Positions 31,381 to 43,755 are shown, counted from the stretch's first letter. The stretch: DNA of 64,000 bases from Patella vulgata (GCF_932274485.2 NC_065884.2:39265540-39329539), one strand, 5' to 3'. Notes: generated from the sequence alone by a model not told the origin. Translations and numbers: made by a program.

Positions 31381-32818
31381 ATAAACCAATGGCTGAATTT
31401 CATTGTTGATGACATAGGGCCTACAAGCAAAATTTCACGAAGATTTCCTAGAATAAAGTTTTAAGATGTTAACCTTTTGGCCACTTCAAAGGGAGTCTAG
31501 TACCTAGAAAATATTCATTCGCAGTGAGTCGCTCAGGAAATTTAGAGGGCTGTTATACTCATTCGACGCCACTTTACATAATATAGTATACGTGTATCAC
31601 TTATGGTACACAGTTTATTAAATAATACCCATGAAATGTTAACTTAACATATTAGGATGTTTAAATGGTCTTGCGACTATCTCTTATTCAAAGTGTTAAT
31701 CTTTGTAAATTTATCTATAATCCCTTTAACATGTGTAATTTAGTCGTAGTAAACTTCTGAACTGATCGTTCGTTCGTTTCTGGAGTTTTACGTCCACTTC
31801 CACCTAAGGTGATATCGTAGACAAAGATGTTTCCTAAGAAACTTGCTGGAGGAAGCCGTAGGGATTAGGCTTGATCCAGTTTAATTTGAGACATACTGTA
31901 GTGTCTTAGCAGGGAATGCCCAAGTTAAAAATCTCATCGAAAGGCCTCTCAACTGATGATAAGATTTGCTTTATAAACGACAGAAGACATATGGTCAGTA
32001 TTCTTACTGTGCCAGTCTTTAATAAACGTTTGAACCTTCATCAGCGTATATAATTTATTTGGAACTCTATATTATTTTTAGATCCCCCAGAAAATACTGT
32101 GAGAACCGGAAAGATCCCCGAACTAATAGTATACTGAGCTGCACCCCAAAGTCATAACTACTACCAATTACTTAGCAAACGGATGCACGTTCTCAATACT
32201 GTACATTAGAACAACCACTTACTACTGTTATATTTTACGATGTACATGATAAAATAATGCCACTTTAAGTAAAAGGAAGTAAAACTTGCGAGGAAGCTAC
32301 ACTCACAGTATTAACAGATAGGCCCTACAAGTGGAAAACTTATACAAGTATCTGAGAAGTTGGATATTCTTATCGGTCTATCGAGAGAACATGAAAATCG
32401 TATAAAAGACCTTTTGGTAATAGTTGGGTGGCCTGTCACTCAGTCATTTCAAATTGATAGAAAAGTTTCGTTTTCAGTACCAATTTGAAAGAAAGAGTCT
32501 ATAGAACAATTTTGTTTCGAGTGCCAAGCAGTCAGATAAACAAAATCAAAATAGCCGCCAAAATCCAACATGGCTGCCAATTTCCCGCTTTTTTTCGCAT
32601 TACGCCTCATAACTTTTGTACTATTGAACCTAGAATGGTGATTTTGGTCTCTATACCTAGGTTTGCATGCATGAGTAATTGAATAAAAATAAAATACTTC
32701 CAACTAAATTCTTACACGATTGCTTGAAAAATCTCCATGAATAATACACCCAATAAGAAAATGGCTAACAAGCAAGGCTCCTATATACATGTTAGTATTG
32801 GAAATTGTTCTAGTCCAG
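31381..32818. other. Mostly unannotated DNA with a SINE 3' fragment
   Basis: A minus-strand SINE tail fragment at about 31780-31825 (CGTCCACTTCCACCTAAGGT, CGTAGAC) matches the 3' part of the copy at 1622-1850. Otherwise I see no gene. The 32440-32700 stretch has the AATGGCTGCC/GCCTCATAACTTTT style of the array bodies but no defined ends. Confidence 0.45.
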
Positions 32819-33264
32819 CTACTTCTCGCAAATGCACTTGCAATGACGTCTGCATTTCAATTTTTCGTCACCCATTTGCACCGAGAGCAGGTAATTGGGC
32901 AAGTGCACTTCATATATCCAGGTTGAACCCATCCTTGGGGGGCGGGGCAGCGTGGTCCAAATGAGAAGCAGTTTGCCGTCCTCTTCCTTCCACCTATGGT
33001 AAGTTGGGTTGTTGACAGGCATCATGGACATGTGGGCTGTTGCCCAGATACTCGCTTGGAAGACACTCCTTTTGAGATGTTGATCCAACGCATCACTAGT
33101 TGGGGAATTCTCTCAACGTCCCTAGTCTTCTGTGAGAACAACCTCAATCGGACGAGGTCAACATCATTGTCCTCGTTTGATTCATTTGAGTACAGCCTAT
33201 AAAGTTTGTTGCCAATTCTTTCAACCTTGGCGATGTTTAGAATGGGGGTCGACAATAGTTGCAA
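32819..33264 (-). pseudogene. Relic of an uncharacterised metazoan protein (WTTLP family)
   Basis: The minus strand reads VDLVRLRLFSQKTRDVERIP in one frame, then shifts near 33105 to SDALDQHLKRSVFQASIWA and, further on, WKEEDGKLLLIWTTLP, ending with a Cys-rich CRRHCKCICEK. This order (LF-QK-R-VE-IP, then D-L-QH-KRA-YQA, then IWTTLP, then a CxC tail) is that of a repeated hypothetical protein common in aquatic invertebrates; its function is not known to me. At least one frameshift is present and the upstream part is missing, so it is broken. It may be mobile-element derived. Confidence 0.5.
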
Positions 33265-34078
33265 ACTGATCCATAAGGGACGACAGTTTATGCATCAACG
33301 TGCAACAGGGTCGCTTACCCTTAAACTTGAAGGAAGAAGTACTGTCTGATCCAGTGAATGGTTAATTCATTGTCCAAAGTATTAGGGAAGACCCCATATT
33401 AAACGAACGGCTTTCGTGTTGCTGTACTTGGGATAGATTTGATTGAACGGGAAGAATAGACACACTCCCTCAAAAACTCAAGTATCAGAAGCCAATTCAG
33501 CAATGGCCAGAGAGGGATTTCTCGGGCCATTGCTTCAGGAATATGCAGTGAATTAACAATTAACACTCCTCGAATGACACCACGAAAGTCCAAATGGGCA
33601 CAAAATCAGACCCAACTTTTCTATGGTAAAATTGTGCACAGAATACGTTGCCGAGTGGTAATCAGTCCGCCATTGGGGCGTTTTCGAGATATTCGGGGTC
33701 AATGGTCAAATGAGGTCATTTGCACTGAAAGTGAATGCGCAGCCATTCTTGTATCACGAAAACATGCTGAAAATGATCGAAAGTAATCACCCTTTCAATA
33801 AAAATATAAACTTGCTAAATTCAACTTTGATTTTTGTGACCCCGGAGGTTAAAAGGTCAAATTTTCCGTTTTTGCACTATGAAGATTAAAAGCAATAAAT
33901 GTCAGCGTAAAATATAAAAACTAAAGCGAAACCTGTTCCAATTAATAATAGGAACATTGAAAATGTATCTTTAGGTGGTCTTAGCACCGTTATTTTAACT
34001 TGGGAACGTCGAAAAAGATCTTGCATAACATAACCAAAACACTTCGAAACCGGTTTCGAGGAGAAACGTGGGAGAAAA
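33265..34078. other. No gene recognised
   Basis: Possibly includes more of the relic above on the minus strand (33399-33593 is open but unrecognised). The stretch 33590-33890 resembles a non-coding repeat and carries no coding signal I trust. Confidence 0.4.
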
Positions 34079-34497
34079 GTGACAAGCGTGCCCAATAACA
34101 GCCAGCGGTATAACACGCAACGGAGGACCAGACACACCTCTCAAGACCGGGGGCAGTTTTGTCAGAAAGGCCAATCCCAACCACACCGACCACCATCCCA
34201 GTCCCAGCCACCAGCTCCCCAATACAAGAAGGGAGTCCAGCGTCACTCAAGGAAAGTCCACACAATATCAAATTCTCAGAACCAGTACACCCAAAAATCA
34301 TAATTATATCATTAGAAGTTCTAAATCATTACGATATAAACCTCCTATAGAAAGGACTGAAATTCACACCTATGCCTAAAGCTAATAACCAGGAATTAGA
34401 GTGTGATATCAACGCCTGCTGTAGGAAGCTACGACAAAAGGAATTTTTCGGTGATAGGGAAGACACTGCGCCAGAGGATATTTCATCGACTATTTAA
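34079..34497 (+). mobile_element. Penelope-like element, N-terminal relic
   Basis: A proline-rich stretch is followed by KGLKFTPMPKANNQELECDI and RKLRQKEFFGD, the segment that precedes the reverse transcriptase in Penelope-like elements. The relic is broken and stops before any polymerase motif. It ends about 60 bp before array 2 begins. Confidence 0.6.
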
Positions 34498-36871
34498 CCA
34501 CAAGGACAGGGTTTTATGTATCTAAATGCGCGTATCTTCGATAATAATAATAATAATAACTAGATATGCATAGCAGATATCAAAGCTTTCATATAAACTT
34601 CAAAAGGGGTTATTAGAATCTATGAATCATCAACCACTCTGACGGATGTAGAAAGGAATATATTGTTACTAAATCTGTTGTACTGTTTCTTGTTATGGTA
34701 AAGAAAACATGAATACAACTATGAGATTTGTATAGAATTGGCATTAATCAATATATTTATTGTTTAATACTACATGTATATTATAGATACAAAGTGAATT
34801 AAATGAACCCAATTACATGTACTTTATATAAGCAATGTTTTTTTATTCATCGTTACTTTGAAATCACATTATTTTCATTGATGATAAAAAGGTTGTATTT
34901 GTACCGAATCCAAAAAGTATGTTGTATGACATTGCATTATCTGTACCAATTATTTATTTGCAAACCAATATACAATGTTTATTTCTACTCCAATATATTT
35001 GTTTCAACCCATGATAGTTTATTCACTCTTCTCACTTAAATACAAGAATAACACACGATTAAATTACTGAAACAAGTAATGCTGGTAGATTATAATTTGA
35101 TATTGTATACCATTTACTCTCTGTTAGATAAGGCGACGTGGTAATCTGTTAGATAAACATACATGGAAGTATATGTTAGATAACTACAATTTATGATATA
35201 TTTTAAACCAAGGAAGTGGCCTTTCTAAAAATAAAAAAAATTAAAGGAAAATATATTTCATACAATTGTTATACTGTTACTGTTATCGTGAAGAAACATG
35301 ATTGTTTATTTAATGTTGTTTATGACAAACATGTAATCATGTACATTTTTTAAATAAGAACAATTATGCTACATGTATGAATAACTCTCAAAAATTATGT
35401 TTTCATCAATCCAAGTATTTTTTTATTTGTATTACTTGATTTATACTGAATAAAGATTACACAAACATACAAAATGGTGTTGGCTGTGTGACGGAATTCC
35501 TCGTTGAGAAGTGGTATCGGGTGTCCCATAGAGAAGAAGCAAACCCTCCTTGTGATACACTTGTGTACATTTTAAAAGACCCATTTCGCTGTGTTCCAGA
35601 AAAATCCCCATTATAGCTAGTGCATTACATGGTTGTTGTTGGGGGAAAGGTGGGTCTTTTCTATTGGCAATGATTTACTTTTTATAGGCCCACATTGAAA
35701 TGTGGTCGTATATTGTCGTCGCCCCCCTTTTACTGTTAATATCCGATTGACTTTAAATTTATACGCAGTGTTTAAGGTCATAAGACGAAGAAGCCTTTGA
35801 TTTGCTCTGCCCAGGCAACGTTCCTGTGCTCCGATTGCCTTCAAATATGCACAGAATGTACCTTGGGATTCTAGCTATCACATATTAAAAATAGAAGAGT
35901 GTTGGATTCCGAGAACGTTCAAAATAAATTCAAAACCCGCCCCCAACAATCAAAGGTTTTTTGCTTAAAAAATTGCCGTATTTTATCGAATTTTTATTGT
36001 TCTTGATATCTGAGGATTTTTCTCAATTTAGTATGTGATAAATATCATCGCGGCGCAGCCAACCGCTAGAAATTCCAGAGATTTGGACCACCGGAATGAT
36101 GCCTCAGCAGTCAAAAAAGGTCAAAATAGGCGATTTCGGTTTCTAGTGTCGATACATCTTTACGGTCATTTTAAAAAATTGTCTTTTAAGGATAATGTGT
36201 ATAGTACCAGTACCTATCACATACGGAAGAGGCGATAAAATCTCTTTGCATTTGCAATTTCAAAATTAATTAAAACCAATATTAAATTCCGAAAATGGTT
36301 TTTTTGCTAAAACTTTTTTTTTTTTAATCGGATCAAAATGGGAGTAAGGCACAGAGTCCGGGGTGGTAATGGGCGTATTGTGTCCAAATTTCATGGTTTT
36401 CGGACAATCGGTGCCGGTGTCACGGCGAAATTCCACTTTTTTCCCCTCATGGAAGCCGTAAATTGACTTGAAGCCAGGGTCCTTGAAGTTGTACAGCTGC
36501 ACCCGGTGACCGATATTTATTTAACGGGGAATAAGTGATAATTCATATTATAGCAGTAAATAATTAAAATATTTCATAGGGATTATAATAATATCTATAT
36601 CTTGTCTGGGTACAGGGTTAAAACCAATATTAAATTCCGAAAATCGTTTTTTTGCTAAAACTCTTTTTTTTTAATGGGATCAAAATGGGGGTAAGGCACA
36701 GAGTCCGGGGTGGTAATGGACGTATTGTGTCCAAATTTCATGGTTTTCGGACAATCGGTGCCGGTGTCACGGCGAAATTCCACTTTTTTCCCCTCATGGA
36801 AGCCGTAAATTGACTTAGAAAAAAAAAACGACGAAAGGCAGGTGACAAGAACTTTTTTCCCCTCATGGAAG

Positions 36872-37076
36872 CCGTAAATTGACGCAAGGAGTAGGGTCGC
36901 CTGTCCAACCTTGTGGGTTTTCTCCGGGTCCTCCGGTTTCCTCCCACTGCTAAAGACCCCTACGCGCAAGCGAATTATTGAAATAAAATTAAACCATATG
37001 TTGGTCCCGAAATGACCTAGTTTGTGTCGAGTGGACGTTAAACCCCATTTCTCTCTCTCTCTCTCTCTCTCTCTCC
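36872..37076 (+). mobile_element. 5'-truncated SINE in unit A
   Basis: Begins GCAAGGAGTAGGGTCGCCTG, contains GTTTTCTCCGGGTCCTCCGG and GAGTGGACGTTAAACCCC, and ends in a (CT)n run. CCGTAAATTGAC flanks both sides, a likely 12-bp target duplication. The tRNA-like head is absent. Confidence 0.8.
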
Positions 37077-38333
37077 GTAAATTGACTTGAGGCCAGTGTC
37101 CTTTAAGTTGTACAGCGGCACCAGGTGACCGATATTTATTTAACGGGGAATAAGTGATAATTCATATAATAGCAGTAAATAATTAAAATATATCATAGGG
37201 ATTATAATAATATATCATGTCTGGGTATTACAGGGTTAAAACCAATATTAAATTCCGAAAATCGTTTTTTTGCTAAAACTCTTTTTTTTTAATGGGATCA
37301 AAATGGGGGTAAAGCACAGAGTCCGGGGTGGTAATGGGCGTATTGTGTCCAAATTTCATGGTTTTCGGACAATCGGTGCCGGTGTCACGGCGAAATTCCA
37401 CTTTTTTCCCCTCATGGAAGCCGTAAATTGACTTAGAAAAAAAAAACGACGAAAGGCAGGTGACAAGAACAAACGACTTGAACGAATGCAGGTATCACCT
37501 TGAAATTTTCAGGGTACCTAGGTACCAACGTGAAAAGTTGCTCGCCGGAATTTAGTACTCATGGTACCTTTGGTTCCAGCGTAGCGCATGCGCGAAGTCA
37601 AATCCAGCTAAACTCGAAAACAACCTTGTCGGCACGGAAAACATCAAAGGAGAAATTCGAATAAAAAATGATACAATGATTTCACACAACAGGCCAGCTA
37701 TTAGCCTCTCGATTGACAAGAGTTTCATCGCCCTCCATTCATTATAACCAATGTCATCGTGCCCTAAAGAATCAACAAATCAGCTTGCTTATCTCTGCTT
37801 ACCCTAGGCAAAAAATGCTCATCTTTGAACTCAATCATGACATTGACCTAGTGAACGCCTACACCAAGTTTGAACATTCTAGCTTAATTAGAAGGAGAGT
37901 TCTTGTGTTCCAAAGTACCGGCCCTTCAAATTGCTTCTATTTTTCATTTTCAATTCAAAATGGTGACCATCACGTGACCGAAATCAAAATTCTGATCCGA
38001 TAGATTTTTAGGTATTCCTATATTTCGACGATTTTTTTGAAAACTTTGATCCTTAATTTCACCAAGGGGAGATAATTTAGAAAATTTCCAAGGACATCAT
38101 TGAAGTCGCATTGGCAAGATCTACTAACATTCTAAATTTCACGAAAATCGCACAACTATTAAAGAAGTTGTCAAATTGGTAATAACTTCCGGTTCGAAAT
38201 GACAGCGACGAATTTTCGAAATGAAAAAATCCGAAATTGCAGATTTGAAGTAAATGTTTCAAGATACTCAAAGAAAAAAGAATTAGTAAAATAGGTCAAA
38301 TAGTCACAAAGTTACAGCTTAATAATAATACCT

Positions 38334-38476
38334 AGTAAAAACAATAGTCTTTCACCGAAGGTGAAAGCCTAATAATATTAATCTTAGTAAAAACAATAGC
38401 CTTTCACCGAAGGTGAAAGCCTAATAATATTAATCTTAGTAAAAACAATAGTCTTTCACCGAAGGTGAAAGCCTAA
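38334..38476 (+). repeat. Tail hairpin repeats of unit A (3 x 52 bp)
   Basis: Three copies of AGTAAAAACAATAGTCTTTC continuing ACCGAAGGTGAAAGCCTAAT, spaced exactly 52 bp. Each forms an 8-bp stem CTTTCACC/GGTGAAAG with loop GAA. Confidence 0.9.
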
Positions 38477-39013
38477 CTAGATCTGCATAGCAGATATCAA
38501 AGCTTTCATATAAACTTCAAAAGGGGTTATTAGAATCTATGAATCAACAACCACTCTGACGGAAGATATTCTCTGGGCTAAAAAATCTTTTTTCTCTCAG
38601 CTATGAGAGATACGTAGAATTAAACCGGCCCAGAGCCGACCGTGTTGATACGAAGCCGCTTATTTGACATTGACACATAACTGAAGGTGAATAGGCCTAC
38701 CCGTCCAGTTAATACAATGGGCAATCTCACATCGGTCCACTAAAGAGAGGCACATGCTAGTCGCCCCCTACTTCCCCAAGACATTTAGTCCATACCTTGA
38801 CTCTCATACATATAAACCATTTGGTACTACATGTACATGTATTTCGTACTTATATCATATTAAACCCCTCGGCCGCCATGTTGAATCACACAGTATTTAA
38901 CGTTCTATATCCTAACATCTTTATGAAATCAACGACAAATCTAAACTTGGGCACTCCAACCATTTTTATTTTTACATCATTCAGTTTTTTTTTAAATAAG
39001 TAATTCTATCACA

Positions 39014-39253
39014 AATTATAGTGAAGACTGGACCACTAAACTAGTTACCCATCAGTTTTTCTTTGTGTTAATGCGTTCTACATTTTCAAAGCAATGATTC
39101 TTATAATGTGCGAGCCGCCATGACACCGGCGGATATTATAGTGAAGACTGGACCACTAAACTAGTTACCCATCAGTTTTTCTTTGTGTTAATGCGTTCTA
39201 CATTTTCAAAGCAATGATTCTTATAATGTGCGAGCCGCCATGACACCGGCGGA
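39014..39253 (+). repeat. 2 x 120-bp tandem duplication
   Basis: Two adjacent copies of ATTATAGTGAAGACTGGACC to GACACCGGCGGAT, spaced exactly 120 bp and identical as read. Unit G has one copy (from about 59772). Confidence 0.9.
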
Positions 39254-39964
39254 TATTATAACTTCGATAGGCGAGAAACTTCAGGTAGCAGTTGGGTTTC
39301 ATCAAATCATATAATTATGCGGTACGGCTTCACCTTTATTTCAATGGGAATTGGTTTATTATATGTGCAGTGCAGTTTTAGGTCAGTTTATGTGTAAATT
39401 AAGGGAGCTATACATAGGCCAGTAACCTTTTTGTAGTCATTTGACTAAAAAAAACTTGCGGAAAGGAACTCCGTAGGACAAGCCACTACTGTGGCAGGAG
39501 TAAGGCGGAAGACATCAGTAGTGGAACCATTTCTAAGTTAATCCCGAAGTGCGTTGCTATTGTAAGAATATATAAAATCAGGTTTCCGTTCCGCTTTTTT
39601 TTTGCTGTAGTTTGAGTAATGAGTTAGAGCGTATATTTTGTAGTCAAAAAATCATTGCAAATAGAAGACCTCATCCCCACCACCACCAACCTGTAATACA
39701 CTAGCTAGCTTGTGTATTTCCATATTCTATTTCCGAGAGATAGATAGAGAACACGCGAAATATAAAGTGATTTTTCTTACAATCAGGGACCATAATTCAT
39801 GAAGTTACGATTCGATATGCGCAAATATCGAAAGGAACCATATCTTTGGGTTATAAACATGCATGTCAAGTTTCATCAAAATCTTTCACTGTGAAAAACC
39901 GGGGCTAAGTCATCTGAAATCAAACAAATTTTACAATGTAGGTAGTGAAAACAAAATGTTATGT

Positions 39965-40410
39965 TAAGCGTTGTTCGAGGGTGGGGTGGGTGCATAAAAT
40001 TCCAAATGCAAAGGGTTATTTTTCGTGCACGCCAATATGCACACAGGATTTCGATTTTTCGTCCTACCTAAAAAACTGCACGCAAAGTTAGTTGTCGGGC
40101 CTTCGGTCAAGAATCACAGACAAAGGGAGAGAACGGGGACCTCTGTTTTGCATACCATCCAAGCGACTAGGCACTAATCCTTGTACCATGGACGAGGGGA
40201 CGGGCGTTTTTCGTCCCATCGAAACGACTAGACACAGATCCTTGCTAGGCCTTCCATACTTCACCACTGCCAACGGGGAACCACTTTGACCTCGGGTTTT
40301 CGTACCATCCAAACGACTAGACACTAATCCTTGCAAGGCCTTCCGTTCTGCAGCAAATGAGCCACGCTGGCCTCGTTTTGTCGTAACATACAAACGACTA
40401 GACAATGTTT
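39965..40410 (+). repeat. Conserved repeat block in unit B
   Basis: GTGCACGCCAATATGCACAC, then three diverged copies of an ACCATCCAAACGACTAGACA-type segment with CTTGCTAGGCCTTCC. Related to sequence at 19880-20000 and 23500-23600, and copied at 60600-61045. The 105-codon minus-strand open frame here looks incidental. Confidence 0.65.
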
Positions 40411-41596
40411 CATAATTTAGTCATGTTCGCGTGGGTGGGTTGGCAGCAGAATTTATATGTACATGATAGTGACACGAGGAGGGGGGGGGGGCGGGGTGTA
40501 CACAAATCACACAAATCAGAGCTTTGTAATACACGCATATACTTGATATACTAAATACACAAATGGCTGAATTTCGAGACATTTCTGGCACTCTTTTATC
40601 ACATAATGAGAACACTGCATTAATTTCTATATATCAATAAAATATGCCTCAGACCCATTGTTTATTTTTAAATTTGAATTAGACTCGTAACAAAATATAT
40701 TTTCTGGCAACAAATAGCATATAAATAAAACTAGATTTACTTTCTGATTATTTTTTTTAAATGAAATCATTCCAGGGCTTTTATTGACATTTCAGAAAAT
40801 GTAGAGTTGGTCCCATGCACTTGAGGCCAAGGTCCTTGAAGTTGTACAGCTGCACCCGGTGACCGATATTTATTTAACGGGGAATAAGTGATAATTCATA
40901 TTATAACAGTAAATAATTAAAATATCCCATAGGGATTATAATAATATGTATATCATGTAGGTGTGCATGTAGGTTAAAATTGTGACCTCTGTAAATAGGC
41001 CCGTTCCTTGCATTTAGTTTTAGAGTTAGGAGTGCTAAAATTGAGAGAGCGAAATGGGGTTGATCGACCACTCGACACAAACTAGGTCATTTCGGGACTA
41101 ACGTATGGTTCAATTTTATTTCAATAATTCGCTTGCGCGTAGGGGTCTAGCAGTGGGGGGAAACCGGGTGATCCTGAAAAAATACACAGGTTGGACGGGC
41201 GACCTACTCCTTGTCACGTACGGAAAGATACCCCAGCAATCAAAATAGGTCAAAATAGGCGATTTCGGTTTCTAGTGTCGATGCATCGTTACGGTCAGTT
41301 TAAAAAATTGTCTTTTAAGGATAATGTGTATAGTACCAATACCTATCACATACGGAAGAGGCGATAAAATCTCTTTGCATTTCCAATTTCAAAATTAATT
41401 AAAACCAATATTAAATTCCGAAAATCGTTTTTTTGCTAAAACTCTTTTCTTTTTAATGTGATCAAAATGGGGTAAAGCACAGAGTCAGGGGTGGTAATGG
41501 GCGTATTGTGTCCTAATTTCATGGTTTTCGGACAATCGGTGCCGGTGTCACGGCGAAATTCCACTTTTTTCCCCTCATGGAAGCCGTAAATTGACG

Positions 41597-41785
41597 CAAG
41601 GAGTAGGGTCGCCTGTCCAACCTTGTGGGTTTTCTCCGGGTCCTCCGGTTTCCTCCCACTGCTAAAGACCCCTACGCGCAAGCGAATTATGAAATAAAAT
41701 TAAACCATATGTTGGTCCCGAAATGACCTAATTTGTGTCGAGTGGACGTTAAACCCCATTTCTCTCTCTCTCTCTCTCTCTCTCC
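41597..41785 (+). mobile_element. 5'-truncated SINE in unit B
   Basis: Same SINE, same CCGTAAATTGAC flanks and same insertion point as in units A and G, so it was inherited by duplication rather than inserted independently. Confidence 0.8.
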
Positions 41786-43489
41786 GTAAATTGACTTGAG
41801 GCCAGTGTCCTTTAAGTTGTACAGCGGCACCAGGTGACCGATATTTATTTAACGGGGAATAAGTGATAATTCATATAATAGCAGTAAATAATTAAAATAT
41901 ATCATAGGGATTATAATAATATATCATGTCTGGGTATTACAGGGTTAAAACCAATATTAAATTCCGAAAATCGTTTTTTTGCTAAAACTCTTTTTTTTTA
42001 ATGGGATCAAAATGGGGGTAAAGCACAGAGTCCGGGGTGGTAATGGGCGTATTGTGTCCAAATTTCATGGTTTTCGGACAATCGGTGCCGGTGTCACGGC
42101 GAAATTCCACTTTTTTCCCCTCAGGGAAGCCGTAAATTGACTTAGAAAAAAAAAACGACGAAAGGCAGGTGACAAGAACACACGACTTGAACGAATGCAG
42201 GTATCACCTTGAAATTTTCAGGGTGCCTAGGTACCAACGTGAAAAGTTGCTCGCCGGAATTTAGTACTCATGGTACCGTTGGTTCCTGTGTAGCGCATGC
42301 GCGAAATCAAAACCAGCTAAACTCGAAAACAACCTTGTCGGCACGGAAAACATCAAAGGAGAAATTCGAATTTTTGAAATATTCAAATAACAAACATTCG
42401 ACCATGATCCAGGCTATCCTCAAATGTATTAATTTCGGTAATAGGAGACAGATTCTCTAAGCCACGACCAATTGTGTATGTTTTCAAGCCCATAAATGTG
42501 GATTTTTCACTAATTTTCATTTTCATTTCAAAATGGCGTCCATCAGTTGACCTAAATCAAAATTCTAAACCGATAGATTTTTAGGCTTTCCTTCAAGCAT
42601 TCAGAAAATGTAACTCTTATGTCTTTAAGTAAAATATTGCAAAAGCCGTATGGACTTTTCACATTTTGAGATGGTGGCACTTCCGGTTTGCTCGACAAAC
42701 TCCATATTTTGTGTACTCATCAGTACTGTCTTAGCTAGTACAGAAAAAAAATTTCAAGGCAATCTGACCTATATTTCGTCGATTTTTTTTAAAACTTTGA
42801 TCCTTAATTTCACCAAGGGGAGATAATTTAGAAAATTTCCAAGGACATCATTGAAGTCGCATTGGCAAGATCTACTAACATTCTAAATTTCACGAAAATC
42901 GCACAACTATTAAAGAAGTTGTCAAATTGGTAATAACTTCCGGTTCGAAATGACAGCGACGAATTTTCGAAATGCCAAAATCCGAAATTGCAGATTTGAA
43001 GTAAATGTTTCAAGATACTCAAAGAAAAAAGAATTAGTAAAATAGGTCAAATAGTCACAGAGTTACAGCATTGTAGGTCAAATGCATTCCTTCGTAAAAT
43101 TCGGTGATTTCGGATTCGTAAAACGTTTTGAAAATATATTTAATCAACAGCCACCACCCATTTTTGGGGGGATAGGTAAAAGTTTCAGAACGATCCTATG
43201 GTTAGATTCTGAGAAATCCGATTTGTGGACAAAACACACAAAAAAAATAACAACTAGATCTGCTAGGCAGATATTAAAGCTTTCATATTCACAGTCACTG
43301 TCACATGTCATAGAAATAATATGAACAAAAAAAAAAAATCATTATAATGAGTAAAAATTTGGTGAAGTTAAATAGCCAAGCAATATTCAATGGTCATTGA
43401 GTTCTATCTATATACATTTGTACAGATATATTTGTATCCATAGATATATATTTGTATCAATACATTTAATTTTGTTGTTTGAAATAAGG

Positions 43490-43755
43490 GGGGGGGGGGT
43501 GAATGGTTAGTATGTGCGCGCTGTATCATAAGGTCTGCCATTTAGTGAACTGGTGTGGTTTCAAATCCCCAGTTGTACGTGGCAAGGAGTAGGGTAGCAC
43601 GTTCATCCTTCGAGGGTTTTCTCTGCAAACTCCAGTTTCCTTCCATTGCTAATGACCCATACGCACAAGCAAATTATTGAAATAAAATTGGACCATGTGT
43701 TAATGCCAAAATACCTAGTTTATGTCGAGTCGACTTAAACCCCATTTTTCTCCGT
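43490..43755 (+). mobile_element. tRNA-derived SINE
   Basis: A-box-like GTGAATGGTTAGTATGTGCG and B-box-like GTGGTTTCAAATCCCCAG, then GGCAAGGAGTAGGGTAGCAC, TTATTGAAATAAAATTGGAC and GTCGACTTAAACCCCAT at the 3' end. More diverged than the copies in units A, B and G. Confidence 0.75.

Larger units (their letters stand above)
34560..38476 (+). repeat. Array 2, unit A (3.9 kb)
   Basis: Starts CTAGATATGCATAGCAGATA after an (AAT)n run, then CAAAGCTTTCATATAAAC. The body matches units D, E and F up to about 36.8 kb. A segment with a SINE (about 36850-37440) matches unit B instead, so the unit is a mosaic. The module with AATCGGTGCCGGTGTCACGG occurs three times. About 180 bp present in D-F is missing near 38014. 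It ends in three 52-bp tail repeats. Confidence 0.85.
38477..43253 (+). repeat. Array 2, unit B (4.8 kb)
   Basis: Starts CTAGATCTGCATAGCAGATA and diverges from unit A after CCACTCTGACGGA (about 38563). Near-identical to unit G over its whole length, except that a 120-bp stretch at 39014-39253 is doubled here. Contains an antisense SINE fragment (about 41054-41215), a SINE (41597-41785), the conserved block (40000-40410) and two AATCGGTGCCGG modules. It ends AAAAAAATAACAA with no hairpin repeats. Confidence 0.85.

Noticed and set aside
34803-35039. A 78-codon gene conserved in units A, D, E and F
   Set aside because: It is conserved only because the DNA is recently duplicated. The diverged homologous region in unit C does not keep the frame and the composition is AT-driven.
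38334-38476. Canonical Helitron 3' end (hairpin followed by CTAA)
   Set aside because: The hairpin plus CCTAA is suggestive, but the hairpin is repeated in tandem, the matching 5' TC start is missing, and the stem is tied to the unit's own 5' sequence. Kept only as a mechanistic analogy.
40088-40405. A 105-codon minus-strand gene in units B and G
   Set aside because: It overlaps a non-coding repeat block with internal repetition, and the apparent protein repeats (LVSSRLDG-like) come from that.
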